Source: Prorocentrum cordatum (taxonomy: Eukaryota; Sar; Dinophyceae; Prorocentrales; Prorocentraceae). From it: a stretch of 64,000 nt of DNA. Below, in pieces: positions 1 to 9,825 of this stretch; positions within the stretch are counted from its first letter, which is position 1, and each line of letters starts with the position of its first letter. A model generated the notes under the pieces. It did no database searches. It was not told the origin of the DNA and was given only the letters and a program-made list of their open reading frames with translations. The position numbers and the translations under genes were made by a program. The stretch spans positions 100,356 through 164,355 of the forward strand of contig CAUYUJ010017822.1 in assembly GCA_963575745.1 (NCBI GenBank). The letters are read 5' to 3'.

Positions 1-306
1 TCCCCTCCTCCTCTCCTCCTGCTCCTCTCCTTACTCCTCCTCCTCCGCCTCTCTAATCATTCATCTCCTCCTCCTCCTGGTCCTCCTACCCCCCTCCTCC
101 TACTCCTCCTCCTCCTCCTCCTCCTTCTCCTCCTCCTCCACCTCCTCCCCCTCTCCTCCTCCTCCTCTCTCTCTCCTCATCCTCCTCCTCCTCTCCTCCT
201 CCCCGCCCCCTCCTCCTCCCCTCCTCCTCCTCCAGCTCGCTCCTCCTCTCCTCCTCCTCCTCCTCCTCCTCCTCCTCCTCCTCCGCCTCCTCCTCCTCCT
301 CCTCTT
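1..306. repeat. (CTC)n pyrimidine tract
   Basis: Almost pure C/T sequence dominated by the trinucleotide CTC, with scattered G and A interruptions. Every reading frame encodes low-complexity Ser/Pro/Leu or, on the other strand, Glu/Arg/Gly, so the long open frames here are not evidence of genes. Similar tracts at other positions in this window sit just before AG dinucleotides and could be intron polypyrimidine tracts. No exon is recognisable downstream here. Confidence 0.9.
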
Positions 307-1000
307 GCCGAGGCCCGAGGGAGAGGCATCTGGAGGACGGAGAGGGCGACGACGGCTTCCTGCCGCTCCCGCGCGTGGCCAATGGCACCTCTCCTGGCCC
401 CCCATGCTGCTGCTCCTCACGGGAAGCTCCCCCCTCTGCTCCTTGTGGGACTACTGCTGCTGCTCGTCGTCCTCCTCGTCCTACGCCTCCCGCCTCCTCG
501 TCTGATGCTTCGCTTCCCGCCCCCTCCTTCTCTTCGATACCCTCCCTTCCCTCCCCTCCCCTCCTCCCTCCCTCCCTTCCCCCCTCCACCCCCCCTCCAC
601 CCCTCCCTCCCTCCCTCCTCCGAACATGAAGGACACGGGACCTTGTGGAAACGGGTCCTGGGCCCAAGTGCACTCCTCCAAACCAACGCTCCATGCCGAG
701 CCATGTTTAGCGGTCCCCTGGTCCCGGGTAGGGCCCAAGGGGCCCGAAAACGGCGAATCACCTCCTCGCCGCTTTCCGTCATGCCGATCCTGGAGGACGG
801 GGACTCGGAGAAACAACAACTGCAGACATAAGGGACACCTGTTCGACTGACCAGGAAGTCTGGGGCACTGAGGAGCTTTCAAAAGAATTTGTAGGTCGAC
901 TGCACGGGCAACTGGAACTTTGCAAGTCCATTGTAGTTGGATTTGCATGTCGGTTGCAGTCGGCTGCATCCCATGGCACGAATCCAGTCGAGGACAGCCG
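307..1000. other. GC-rich stretch, no recognised gene
   Basis: Positions 375-625 are again C/T-rich with CTC and CCCTCC runs. The rest is mixed GC-rich sequence. The open frames overlap on both strands and are compositionally biased. I see no domain, splice signal or repeat pair that I can support. Confidence 0.5.
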
Positions 1001-1002
1001 GG

Positions 1003-1200
1003 GGGGCAAGATCAGCCAGTAATACATCGGGAGATCGGATGGAATGGAAATGTGCGTCAGATCGGGCTGCATCGGTACGGAGTCGGAAGCGAACCAGATC
1101 GACCGCGCAAGAACGCACAACGACGCCATACGAACATCGGGCCGCACCCGACCGGCAAGACGTCGGAACCGAATCGGATCGAGCCAGTCAGAATCGATAC
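1003..1200. repeat. Dispersed repeat, copy 1 of a diverged pair
   Basis: This segment aligns by eye over most of its length with 24,884-25,070 in the same orientation. Shared landmarks are AGATCAGCCA near the start, ATCGGGCTGCA in the middle, and an ACAACG-CGCCAT core followed by GAATCG and GATCGAGCCA-like words. I judge the copies roughly 70-75% alike. It has no coding signature. It is probably a piece of an old transposable element. Confidence 0.6.
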
Positions 1201-1435
1201 CGACCGGGACCGATCGAATCAAAATGAGTCCTGCCTCCAGGCGCCAGGGGCGGCCATGCATGGAGGAAAGCGCCTGGCGGTGGGGCCGAAACCAGCTGCA
1301 TGCGGCAGATTTAGAAACTCCCTTTTTCACCATCCCTCCCCTCGCGTCCGACCCGACTGATCCGCGTCGTATGGCTTTCGGGTCATAGCTCGGGTCTCCG
1401 CGGGCCCTTTGGGACGGTTCGGGCACCCCTGGAAT

Positions 1436-1610
1436 GGTCTAGGCTTAGGTCGGGCGTGTCCTCCTACAGGCGGATAGTGGACGAAAAGTAAAAAATAGTC
1501 ACCAAAATATTCAAACATGAACAAAAAAAGGAAGAAGAATCGTATCCAAACTAGGTTTGACTATTTTTGAATATTCCTCCTGTAGAGGGACATGCCCGGC
1601 TAAACTCTAG
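1436..1610. repeat. Imperfect inverted repeat, MITE-like
   Basis: The left arm contains GGGCGTGTCCTCCTACAGG, then an AT-rich stretch with AAAAATAGTCACCAAAATATT. The right arm carries the reverse complement in diverged form: GACTATTTTTGAATATTCC, then CCTCCTGTAGAGGGACATG. The interior is AT-rich, unlike its GC-rich surroundings. Length and structure are compatible with a small non-autonomous foldback or MITE element. I did not find a clear target-site duplication. Confidence 0.5.
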
Positions 1611-1743
1611 GCGAGGCGCTGCTACTGCAGAGCGCCCATAAAGCTGGAAGAAAGCCGTTGGGAGCAGCTGGGAACCGACGAAGGCGCCCGAGAGAAACTC
1701 GAGCCTCGCACCTTGTCCAACCAAGTGATGATTGGGAGACAAA

Positions 1744-1825
1744 TCATCCTCCCCCCCCTCCTCCTCCTCCTCCGCCTCCCCCTCCTCCTCCTCCTCCTCC
1801 ACCTCTCCACCTCCTCCTCCTCCTC
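1744..1825. repeat. (CTC)n tract
   Basis: Run of CTCCTCCTC units with a few C insertions. It codes only low-complexity peptide in any frame. Confidence 0.85.
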
Positions 1826-1899
1826 GAACCAGAACTTCGATTAGAATCCAGCCGTTGCGACGAAGGACGGGCAGCGGCAGTCAAGTTTGACTGTGAGGA

Positions 1900-2020
1900 T
1901 GCGCGATAAGGATGCAAGCCCCGTGGACGCCCATGTCGAAGCTTGTCGAGCGGGGCTGGCTTTCGAATGTGGTTAATTAAGGATGGGCCAACGAGGCACG
2001 GATGCAAGGGTACACTTGAA
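1900..2020. repeat. Dispersed repeat, copy 1 of a second pair
   Basis: Matches 27,244-27,371 in the same orientation. Shared words include AAGGATGCAAG, TGGACGCCCATG, TCGAGCGGGGCTGGC and, near the end, ATGCAA-GGTAC. The second copy directly follows a member of another dispersed family (27,121-27,228), which is absent here. The families therefore recombine or insert independently. Confidence 0.65.
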
Positions 2021-2079
2021 ATTAGCCTGGCGAAAGACCCAACCATATGCAGTCGTGAGTGCCGGCGTTGTCTGCACCG

Positions 2080-2345
2080 CATTCGGAGGAGCTCCCTATA
2101 GGGCCACGAAACGTGTGAAGGGTTTACCAAAATTTGTCCGGTGGGCGCATGCGAACGCAGCCACTGGCGCCTTCGGTGGAGCTCCCTATGGGGTCACGAA
2201 ACGCGTGAGGGGTGTGCCAGAATGGGTGTGGATGACGCATGCGGGCGGTGGCACCAGGGCCTTCGCTGGAGCTCCCTCTGGGGCTCACTTGAAAAGAAAA
2301 ACAGATCCCCACCATCAACTTCGACTGTCGGCATCTCTGGCAGGT
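2080..2345 (+). repeat. 90-bp tandem repeat, about 2.7 units
   Basis: GGAGCTCCCT recurs at 2088, 2178 and 2268, exactly 90 bases apart. The unit is a multiple of three, and on the plus strand it reads as a 30-residue peptide repeat whose core is AFGGAPYGVTKRVRGVPEW. That frame is open from 1983 to 2987. An in-frame repeat with conserved Pro, Tyr, Lys and Arg positions may be coding, but no family is recognised and the downstream half of the frame is compositionally biased. A non-coding satellite is equally possible. Confidence 0.6.
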
Positions 2346-2508
2346 TCGCCTTGCCACTCCTGGCTTGCTGCCCGTCCAAGCCTGCGCTCTGGCGCACGCG
2401 CGCAAGATCGTTGCGGTCTGAGCGTGCTCCGCCGCCCGCGGTATCATTCCCCCCGCGCGCCTTCTCCTACCCTTGCTGTGCCCAGGAAGGCTCCGATGAG
2501 TTCATCGG

Positions 2509-3276
2509 CTACCCCAGCCACACATCAAACCCAAAATACCGCTGACAAACAGAACATGCACCTCCTTCTCCCCCGCCGAAAGCCGCGAGGGCCGCCGGGG
2601 GACTCCGGCGCGAGGGCCGCCGAGGGACTCCGGCGGCGACGGCGACGGCACGCGCCGCGCGCCGCGGCGCGTCGGGGCGCTCCAACACGAGCTTCGCGAA
2701 GTAGGCCGCCTCGTCGGGGAACTTCAGGGCCGCGCGGCCCTCCTGGGGGGGGCGAAGGGACGGCGCCCCGAGCAGCGCTCTTATCCCCCCCCCGCGGGGC
2801 GCGGAGGCCCACGCGATGCTGGGCCTTCCCCCTCCCCCCCGTGGCCCGCGGCGGCGCAGCGCTTCACGGGGCCGCGTCTCCAAGGGCCCGGCCCCCCCCC
2901 TCGCTGGGCAGCGTGGAGCTTCTAACGTCTCTCCGCCGGTCTGGGTGCCGTAACGTTCTTCGTGCCAGGCCATCTTGGACCACTTGATGAAGCTCTGGGC
3001 CAGGCAACTTGATGGAGCAACTGTTGGACATGTTAAAGTTCGATGGCGAGGAAAGGTGGTCGAAGTCGGCAAAACATGGAAGTGCGGAACATTTACGTTC
3101 AGTATGAGTTCGATGCAGTTCCTGGGTCGGCGAAGTTTGGCATTAGCAGGCCGCCCCAGGGGAGGCACGCAAGCGGCAGCGCAGCGCGCCCGTGACTTCC
3201 GCGCGTCAGCTGATAGAGCGCACTGCCGCTGGGGAGGCTGGCGGCGCAGGTCCAGGGGAGAGGGCAAGCAGTACAC
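2509..3276 (-). CDS. Unidentified ORF, 255 residues
   Basis: This minus-strand frame stays open across very GC-rich DNA. Two parts look like real protein: an N-terminal half with ILNVNVPHFHVLPT and SFIKWSKMAWHEERYGTQ, and a C-terminal stretch EGRAALKFPDEAAYFAKLVL with an amphipathic, non-repetitive composition. The remainder is Arg/Pro/Gly-rich and may be intron or fortuitous. No start context or splice site decides the ends, and I recognise no family. It is either exons of a dinoflagellate gene or a chance frame. The overlapping plus-strand frame lacks comparable stretches. Confidence 0.3.
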   Translation of the reverse strand: MYCLPSPLDLRRQPPQRQCALSADARKSRARCAAACVPPLGRPANAKLRRPRNCIELILNVNVPHFHVLPTSTTFPRHRTLTCPTVAPSSCLAQSFIKWSKMAWHEERYGTQTGGETLEAPRCPARGGAGPLETRPREALRRRGPRGGGGRPSIAWASAPRGGGIRALLGAPSLRPPQEGRAALKFPDEAAYFAKLVLERPDAPRRAARAVAVAAGVPRRPSRRSPPAALAAFGGGEGGACSVCQRYFGFDVWLG

Positions 3277-3359
3277 AGCTGTGGATTTGCCATGATGGCG
3301 AAATCTCTTATCCCTCTAAAAATTTCTAATATGACATATGACTGCGTCATTCGGCGGGT

Positions 3360-3419
3360 AGTTTCCGATCCACCCAAAGCCGATGACTCTGTTACCCCAC
3401 CAAACCCGGATCGGAAACT
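3360..3419. repeat. Perfect 12-bp stem-loop
   Basis: AGTTTCCGATCC at 3360-3371 is matched by its exact complement GGATCGGAAACT at 3408-3419, with a 36-base loop. The surrounding DNA (3300-3480) is more AT-rich than its neighbours. It may be the terminal inverted repeats of a tiny element, or a chance hairpin. No further repeat was seen outside the stem. Confidence 0.6.
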
Positions 3420-3916
3420 AATCCGCGCCAAACCCTACGAATTATCGAGCGGGCTGCGCCCAGGCGCGGAGTAGTTGAAGTATTTATACTTCGAACTGCT
3501 CGGCGCTGATGCGCTATTGGCGAGGGCAGATTGAAAGAAACTCTCGCCACGGTGATGTATACAAAGTGTAGTTGGGAGTGGAGGAGGGGGAGAAAAAGGC
3601 AGCCCCCGCAAGAGCTCGCAAGCCAGGAGGCCGCCACAGGGTCACAAGGTCCTGTGCCTCGGCGCAGGTCGATCCTCTTCGAATCTCTCTCACTGGCCAC
3701 CCCCGAGCCCTGGGCCCTGGAGCTCCTGAGCTCCTGCAGTCTTTGGGGCGCCAACCGCGCAAGGCAGGGAACGCCGGGGCACGCAAATGCAAATGTCAAA
3801 CATGCAAGATCTGCGCGCAATTACCGAAAAAGGGCTCGGGCTAGCGCTAGCGCATCATTTTGTCTTGTCTTGTATGTACTTGTCTTGAAATGCTTGCATT
3901 CAGGAAAATACACACA
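3420..3916. other. No recognised feature
   Basis: Non-repetitive GC-rich DNA with overlapping open frames on both strands, none with a recognisable domain. It ends at the CA tract. Confidence 0.4.
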
Positions 3917-4343
<427 letters not shown>

Positions 4344-4562
4344 CAATCATTATAAGACTGTTCGCTCTTACTTGCCCGTGTGTGATTCCAAACGAGTTCC
4401 CCAGACCCTCGATGCCCGCCCTTTGTGTCTTCGATCACGCCCCCTTTGGGGGGATTGCTTCTCTTTGCGGGGGGCGGCGGGCTGAGACAGGCGGGCAAAC
4501 CTGAACGGGCGGACAATCCTTCGCGGGCGTACATGTGCCCGCCATTGGAAAGGGTGTGGGCC

Positions 4563-4682
4563 CTGCAAAAAGAAGAGGGGGAGAACGAGGGAGACTGGGA
4601 GGAAGGGAGGGGGAGGGACGAAGGAAGAGGGAACACGCCAGGAGAGAAGGAGCGAAGAGGGGGGCGGCTGATTAGAGGCAGC

Positions 4683-4714
<32 letters not shown>

Positions 4715-4885
4715 TAAGAGAGGTAGAGAAAGAGAGAGCGAGAAGAGAGAGAGAGAGAGAGAGAGAAAAAAAAAAAAAAGGGAGGGAGGAGGCAGGAAAA
4801 GGGAGGGAGAAGGGAGGAGGGAGAGGAGGGAGAGAAAAGGGAGGAGAGGAGGGAGGAGGGAAGAGAGAGAGGGAGGAGGAGCAGG
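4563..4885. repeat. (GA)n / (GGA)n purine tract
   Basis: Polypurine on the plus strand: GAGAGA runs around 4680-4770, an A run near 4765, then GGAGGGA repeats. It is compositionally able to form triplex DNA. No gene. Confidence 0.85.
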
Positions 4886-5394
4886 AAGGCGAAAGCGCCG
4901 TTCCTGAAGGAAGTCTCGGGCGGGAACCCACGACGGGCGGGCGATCCCCTGACGGGCGTGTCGGGCGGGTGGGACATTCAAGCGGGATGCCTGAGTATGG
5001 CGAGAGCGCGATTACTAAGGAAATTGGAACGGCGTCCTTGGCGCAGCGTGTTTCCTGAGCGTCGAAAGCGCGATGTCTGAATAAATTACATGGAATTCAC
5101 AAGCGAACGCGCAACTCCTGAATAACATGTGAGGGGCTGTCTGGCGGGAGCGCGGGTCTTGATTACATTGCAAGGAAGTCTTGACTCTATTGCGAGGAAA
5201 TCTCAAGCGGGAGCGCCGTTCCTGAGCAAATTGTAAAGAAATCTCATATGGGAGCGGGGGTCCTGACTACATTGCCAAGAATTCGCAGGCGGGAGCACCG
5301 ATCCTGAGTAACTTGTGCGGAAGTCTCAGGAGCGGGGGTCTTGAGCAAATGCAAAGGAAGTCTCAGGCGGGAGCCGCTGTTGCAATCCAGGGAA
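4885..5394 (+). repeat. 41-bp degenerate tandem array, copy 1
   Basis: Degenerate units carry A-AGTCTCA-GCGGGAGC followed by a TCCTGAGTAAATTG-like word. The TCTCA landmark recurs at 5201, 5242, about 5282, 5324 and 5361, giving a period near 41. A second array of the same unit lies at 6720-7015, and both end with GTCTCAGGCGGGAGCCG followed by TGTTG and the same 150-bp segment. The arrays therefore belong to one duplicated block. Confidence 0.8.
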
Positions 5395-5537
5395 CCAGGG
5401 GCCCAGTTTGAGCAGGAAGACCTTCCCTGTCAAAAAACAGGGTGCGAGCCCCAGGGGGCACACTTTGATTGAGAAAAAACTACATGCACCGGTGAGGGGG
5501 GATCAGTAATATTTATTGTTCAAAAGGAGAGCTCATC

Positions 5538-5606
<69 letters not shown>

Positions 5607-5690
5607 CATTTTAAGACTGTTCGCCCTTATCTGCTCGAGTGTCGAATAACGCGAATTTCCCATACCCTCGATACCCGCCCTTTTCGGGGG
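5395..5690. repeat. Composite dispersed element with internal (AAC)n
   Basis: Three parts in order: a conserved segment (CAGTTTGAGCAGGAAGAC, CAGGGTGCGAGCCCC, a CACCGGTG word and an AATATTTATTGTTC junction); (AAC)n at 5540-5605; and a body starting AATCATTTTAAGACTGTTCG and ending in a short GC hairpin near 5690. The first part recurs at 7029-7185. The (AAC)n flanks recur near 4340, 8404 and 14,321. The tract is therefore internal to a mobile or duplicated unit rather than a free-standing microsatellite. Confidence 0.7.
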
Positions 5691-5828
5691 GTATACCTTT
5701 CTTCCCTGCAGGCCGGGCCCCGGCAAGCGGCGGGGCGGCCGCGGACCGTCGGCCTGGCCAGCGGCAGTGCTGATCGGCGGGGCGGCCGCGGACCGTCGAC
5801 CCGACCCTTAGAGGGACGGACAGGGGAC

Positions 5829-5833
5829 CGACC

Positions 5834-5872
<39 letters not shown>

Positions 5873-5932
5873 TCTACGACGACGGCAACGACGGCGACGG
5901 CGACGACGACGACGAGCGAAAGCGAGAGCGAG
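5829..5932. repeat. (CGA)n tract
   Basis: ACGACGACG trinucleotide run leading directly into the 21-bp array. It has no coding value. Confidence 0.85.
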
Positions 5933-5934
5933 AG

Positions 5935-6718
5935 AACGACAGCAGAGCCACGAAGGACACGAAGTAGGCCACGAAGGGCGACACCGGGGACACGAAGGGA
6001 ATGCGTATGGGGCCACGAAGAGCGCGAACGAGCGTGGGCCACGAAGGGCAGATAATGCGGGGCCACAGAGGGCAACGATGGGGCCACTGAGGGTAGCACC
6101 TGGGCCACGTAGGACAATTGAGGGGCCACAAACGGCGACAGCGGGGCCACGAAGGGCATGCACATGGGGCCACATTGGGCGCGAACGAACGGGGGCCACG
6201 AAGGGCATACGTATGTTGGGCCGCGGAGGGAAAGGACGGGGCCACTGAGGGCAGCAACGGGGACACGAAGGGCAGCGAGGGGGCCACGAAGGGTGACAGC
6301 GGGGCCACGAAGGGCATGCATATGGGGCCACCACGGGCGCGAACGAGCGGGAGCCACGGAGTGCATACAAGTATGGGGCCACGAAACAAAGCGAGGGGGC
6401 CACGAAGGGCTGCAACGGGGCCACGAAGGGCAGCGAAGGGGGCCACGAAGGGCTGCAATGGGGCCACGACGGGCTGCAACGGGGCTACGGAGGGCAGCGA
6501 GGGGGCTACGAAGGGCTGCAACGGGGCCACGAAACAAAGCGAGGGGGCCACGAAGGGCTGCAACGGGGCCACGAAGGGCAACGAGGAGGCCACGAGGGGC
6601 TGCAACGGGGCCACGAAACAAAGCGAGGGGGCCACGAAGGGCTGCAACGGGGCCACGAAACAAAGCGAGGGGGCCACGAAGGGCTGCAACGGGGCCACGA
6701 AGGGCAGCGAGTTCCCGA
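5935..6718 (+). repeat. 21-bp tandem array (GGGGCCACGAAGGGC family)
   Basis: The basic unit is GGGGCCACGAAGGGCTGCAAC, with variants in the last six bases. A larger variant replaces one unit with GGGGCCACGAAACAAAGCGAG and recurs as an alternating pair towards the right end, a higher-order 42-bp organisation. Because 21 is a multiple of three, one plus frame reads a GATKGCN heptad and minus frames read VAPLQPF-like heptads over 200 residues. I treat these as satellite translation rather than proteins. Confidence 0.9.
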
Positions 6719-6719
6719 T

Positions 6720-7015
6720 TCCTAAGTAATCTGTGAAGGAGTCTTAAGCGTGAGCGCGACTCCAGGGTGCCTGGGTGTCGGGAGCGCGGCGCTGGAGTAA
6801 ATTGCAAGAAATTCCAACGCAAGGGCGCTATTCTTCAGTAGATTGCAAGCAAGTCTCCAGCGAGAGCGCGACTCCAGAGCGCAGGAGGAGCGATTCCTGC
6901 ATAAATCGTAAGGAAGTCCAAAGCGAGAGCGCGATTCTTCAATAAAATGCGAAGAAATCTCGGGCAGGAGCGGGGGTCCTGGCTAAATTGTAAGGAAGTC
7001 TCAGGCGGGAGCCGT
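6720..7015 (+). repeat. 41-bp degenerate tandem array, copy 2
   Basis: Same unit as 4885-5394, with AAGTCTCAGGCGGGAGC and TAAATTGTAAGG words in the same orientation. It is followed by the same conserved segment, so the order array then AAC-element is duplicated on both sides of the 21-bp array. Confidence 0.75.
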
Positions 7016-7028
7016 TGTTGTTGTAACC

Positions 7029-7185
7029 CGGGGGCCAGGGGCCCAGTTTGAGCAGGAAGACTTTCCTTGACAGAAAACAGGGTGCGAGCCCCGGGGGGGG
7101 CACTTCAATTGAAAAAAACAATGTGCACCGGTGGGGGGGATCAACAATAATTATTCTTCAAGAATGAGAGTTCAACAACAACGGT
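7029..7185. repeat. Second copy of the AAC-element left segment
   Basis: Closely matches 5395-5540, sharing CCCAGTTTGAGCAGGAAGAC, CAGGGTGCGAGCCCC, TGCACCGGTG and the AATAATTATTCTTCAAGAAT junction. Only two AAC units remain before the sequence switches to the next family. GGTGCGAGCCC resembles a tRNA B box with one mismatch, which hints at a SINE. I found no convincing A box, so this stays an inference. Confidence 0.7.
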
Positions 7186-7195
7186 GGGGCGGATC

Positions 7196-7600
7196 AGCAA
7201 TAATCCCACCAGCCCTTTGGGCGTGAGTGGTTTAGGGAGCTCTCTCTGTTCTCAACCCCCTAACCCCCTATTTTCCCATTCGGGGAGGGGTTTACCCCTC
7301 CCCCTACCCCCTCCCCTGGACATGGAGAGGGCGGGCCGAGTGGTGGCAGGTTTTTTTTTCGACTCCTGGGAGGGCTAAAAAACGACGACCCTCACGAGGA
7401 TTCTGGTCCCGAGGGGGGGAGACCGTTTGGCCCCCCTGCTCTTCTTTGAAGCCAAAATCATTGATTTTACTAGGGTTTTGGGCCCATTTTGGGCTTCTGA
7501 GGGGGCCGCGCTCATCGTCCTTCATAGCAAAATCATTGATTTTACAAAGGTTTTGGGCTCATTTTGTCCTTCTCAGGGGGCAGCGCTCATTTGCGCTTCT
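7196..7600 (+). repeat. Composite dispersed repeat, copy 1 (pair at 33,437)
   Basis: The left part shares AATCCCACCAGCCCT-TGGGCGT, then TCGGGGAGGGGTTTACCC and CCCCTACCCCCTCCCCTGGAC, with 33,437-33,560. The right part holds two direct copies (7451 and 7528) of AAAATCATTGATTTTAC followed by a GGTTTTGGGC word. The same motif is seen at 33,606 and, diverged, at 17,048, each time beside CCAAGAGG repeats. Confidence 0.75.
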
Positions 7601-7614
7601 GAAGAGGTCGCAAG

Positions 7615-8225
7615 AGGCCCCAAGATGGCCCCAAGAGGCCCCCAGGAGGCTCCCAAGAGGCCTCCAAGAGGCCCCCAAGAGGCCCCCAAGAGGCCCCAAG
7701 AGGCCCCCAAGAGGCCCCCAAGAGGCCCCCAAGAGGCCCCCAAGAGGCCCCCAAGAGGCCCCCCAGAGGCCCCAAAGGCCCCCAAAGGCCCAAAGGAGGC
7801 CCCCAAGAGGCCCACGAGGAGCCCGAACGACTCACACCAGGACGAGGGGCCCGAACGACTCACACCACGAAGAGCCCGAACGACTCACACCACAAGGAGG
7901 GGCCCGAACGACTCACACCAGGACGAGGCGCCCGAACGACTCACACCACGAGGAGCCCGAACGACTCACACCACGACGCGGGCCCCGAACGACTCACACC
8001 ACGAGGAGCCCGAACGAGTCACACCAGGAGGAGGGGCCCGAACGACTCACACCAGGATGAGGGGCCCGAACAACTCACACCACGAGAAGCCCGAACGACT
8101 CACACCAGGACGAAGAGCCCGAACGACTCACACCACGAAGAGCCCGAACGACTCACACCAGGAAGAAGGGCCCGAACGACTCACACCAGGACGAGAAACC
8201 CCAAACGACTCAAACCACGAGGAGC
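7615..8225 (+). repeat. CCAAGAGGCCC array and CCGAACGACTCACACCA array
   Basis: Positions 7615-7825 are 11-12-bp units of CCCAAGAGGCC. Positions 7825-8225 are 25-30-bp units with the core CCCGAACGACTCACACCA followed by GGACGAG or CGAGGAG. Both give long repetitive open frames on the plus strand (a Pro-Arg-Gly series, then a Asn-Asp-Ser-His series), which I do not call as genes. Confidence 0.85.
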
Positions 8226-8403
8226 GCTTTCTCTCCCTCCTCCTCCGCCTCGTCCTTCTCCCGCTCCCCCCACAAGGAGGATGTACAAGGAGGCGGGAGG
8301 AAGGAGGAACAGGGGAGATGTGCGGGGCCACGCGGACACACGCCTGAAAAACACGAGTGTCGGCATGCTTCGCAAGAGTTGCTGCTGTGAGATGGCTGTG
8401 GGG

Positions 8404-8445
8404 ACACGCGAAGCGTAAATAATTATTCTTCAAGAGTGAGAGTTC

Positions 8446-8499
<54 letters not shown>

Positions 8500-8600
8500 C
8501 ACTTTACCCGAACGCTCAGTGTTCTCACCAGTGCCAGGGTTTTCATGCGACGCCAGCCAATACCCCCACTTTGTGGGGGGGCAGTGCAAGCTCTACCAAA
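8404..8600. repeat. AAC-element copy
   Basis: The AATAATTATTCTTCAAGAGT junction, (AAC)n at 8440-8497, then a body beginning AATCACTTTACCCGAACGC and ending with the hairpin CCCCCACTTTGTGGGGG at about 8565-8582. The body continues into the long direct repeat that follows. Confidence 0.75.
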
Positions 8601-9404
8601 TATCCACACGACTCTTCGCCACCACCCACACCCAGCTTCCCGCCCTATGACGTTCGGACACTTCACTTCGTGGCCTGCGGACGACCGTGGCTACTACACT
8701 GGCGTGGAGTACACACCCACAGAAGTTGTTAAGCCTACGTTCGTACACCCACAGAAGTTGTTAAGCCTTGTTAACCCACAGAAGTTGTTAAGCCTTCCAC
8801 AGAACATCTGTTGCATATGATGCATATGGTACATGATACACATGATACACAATGATACGGTCTAAAATTCTTAAGAAGCCCAATGGTTTTTGGAGATTTC
8901 GGCGTGCGCGCGCGAAGAAAAAACGAATGTGTCCCGCATGGTATTATTTGACAGGGATGATGGCCCTGGCAGGTGCGCAACCGTTGTCGCAGAAGTTCGA
9001 AAAAGTTGCTCGCAAAAGCCCGTTTGACAGAAATGTTTAAAAAGTGTTGGGTTTCCTACGAATCCGCAAGAGCGCGCGGGATGAGATTTTGACATTTTTT
9101 TGTTGAAAAACCATTGGTTTTTTGATGTTTTTATGTTAAAATCGCTCCGAACACTAAGCTTTTGGAAGGATTTCGTCTTGCGCGCGCGAATGTCCACTTT
9201 ACCTTATTTTTTGCAAGGGATTCTTGAAATTTGATTATATTAGAACAAGAAATGTCATTTTATAGTGTTTTTTGCAAGGGAAAACGGATTACAACAAAAC
9301 AACCGGATCTTGATGACATCGTATTACCTGAGGCTTCCTCACGAAAATGATGAAAATGTAGCTGCGGCCTAGGCGGCGCAGGGGGGCCGTGCACCAGGGG
9401 TCCC
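8520..9404 (+). repeat. Long direct repeat, copy 1, flanking the satellites
   Basis: Near-identical to 13,605-14,330. Matching starts at TTCTCACCAGTGCCAGGG and runs through a block containing CGCGCGCGAAGAAAAAACG and TTGACAGGGATGATGGCC to CTAGGCGGCGCAGGGGGG. Copy 1 carries about 180 extra bases (8690-8900) with three copies of CCCACAGAAGTTGTTAAGCC and an AT-rich stretch; copy 2 has a short GC-rich linker there. Small open frames (for example 8871-9197 on the minus strand) are conserved in both copies, but I do not recognise a protein. Confidence 0.85.
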
Positions 9405-9439
9405 AACAATAATTATTATTTAGAATTAATAATGTTCAA

Positions 9440-9471
<32 letters not shown>

Positions 9472-9585
9472 ACAACAACAACAGCAATAACATCAACAAC
9501 AACAACAACAGCAACAGCAACAGCAACAGCAACAACAGCAGCAGCAACAGCAACAGCAGCAACAACAACAACAACAACAAGGAAA
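9404..9585. repeat. (AAC)n/(CAG)n tract with AAC-element junction
   Basis: AATAATTATTATTTAGAATTAATAATG precedes a mixed AACAGCAAC microsatellite, exactly as at 14,321. It sits between the long direct repeat and the 32-bp satellite. On the minus strand it encodes poly-leucine. Confidence 0.85.
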
Positions 9586-9825
9586 AGGCGCGCGTGAGAG
9601 CCCCGTGAACTCTAGCCGTCTGGACCCGCCCCCGCCTTATTGCGAAGGCTGCGCTCAGAGGCCCGTGGGCGCATTCTGACCCCCCCCAGCAACAGCAACA
9701 GCAACCAGCAGCCAAACAAAAAAAATGAAAACAAGTCCTGGAACGCCCTAGGACTCTCTTGCGGACCTTGACGTGGTCCGATGGGTGAAAAACGTATGCG
9801 CGCCGGCGTGCCGCCGCTTCAATAC

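Noticed and set aside
7029-7185. tRNA gene or tRNA-derived SINE suggested by GGTGCGAGCCC
   Set aside because: Only a B-box-like word is visible. There is no cloverleaf, no A box at the proper distance and no CCA-like end, so I did not call a tRNA.
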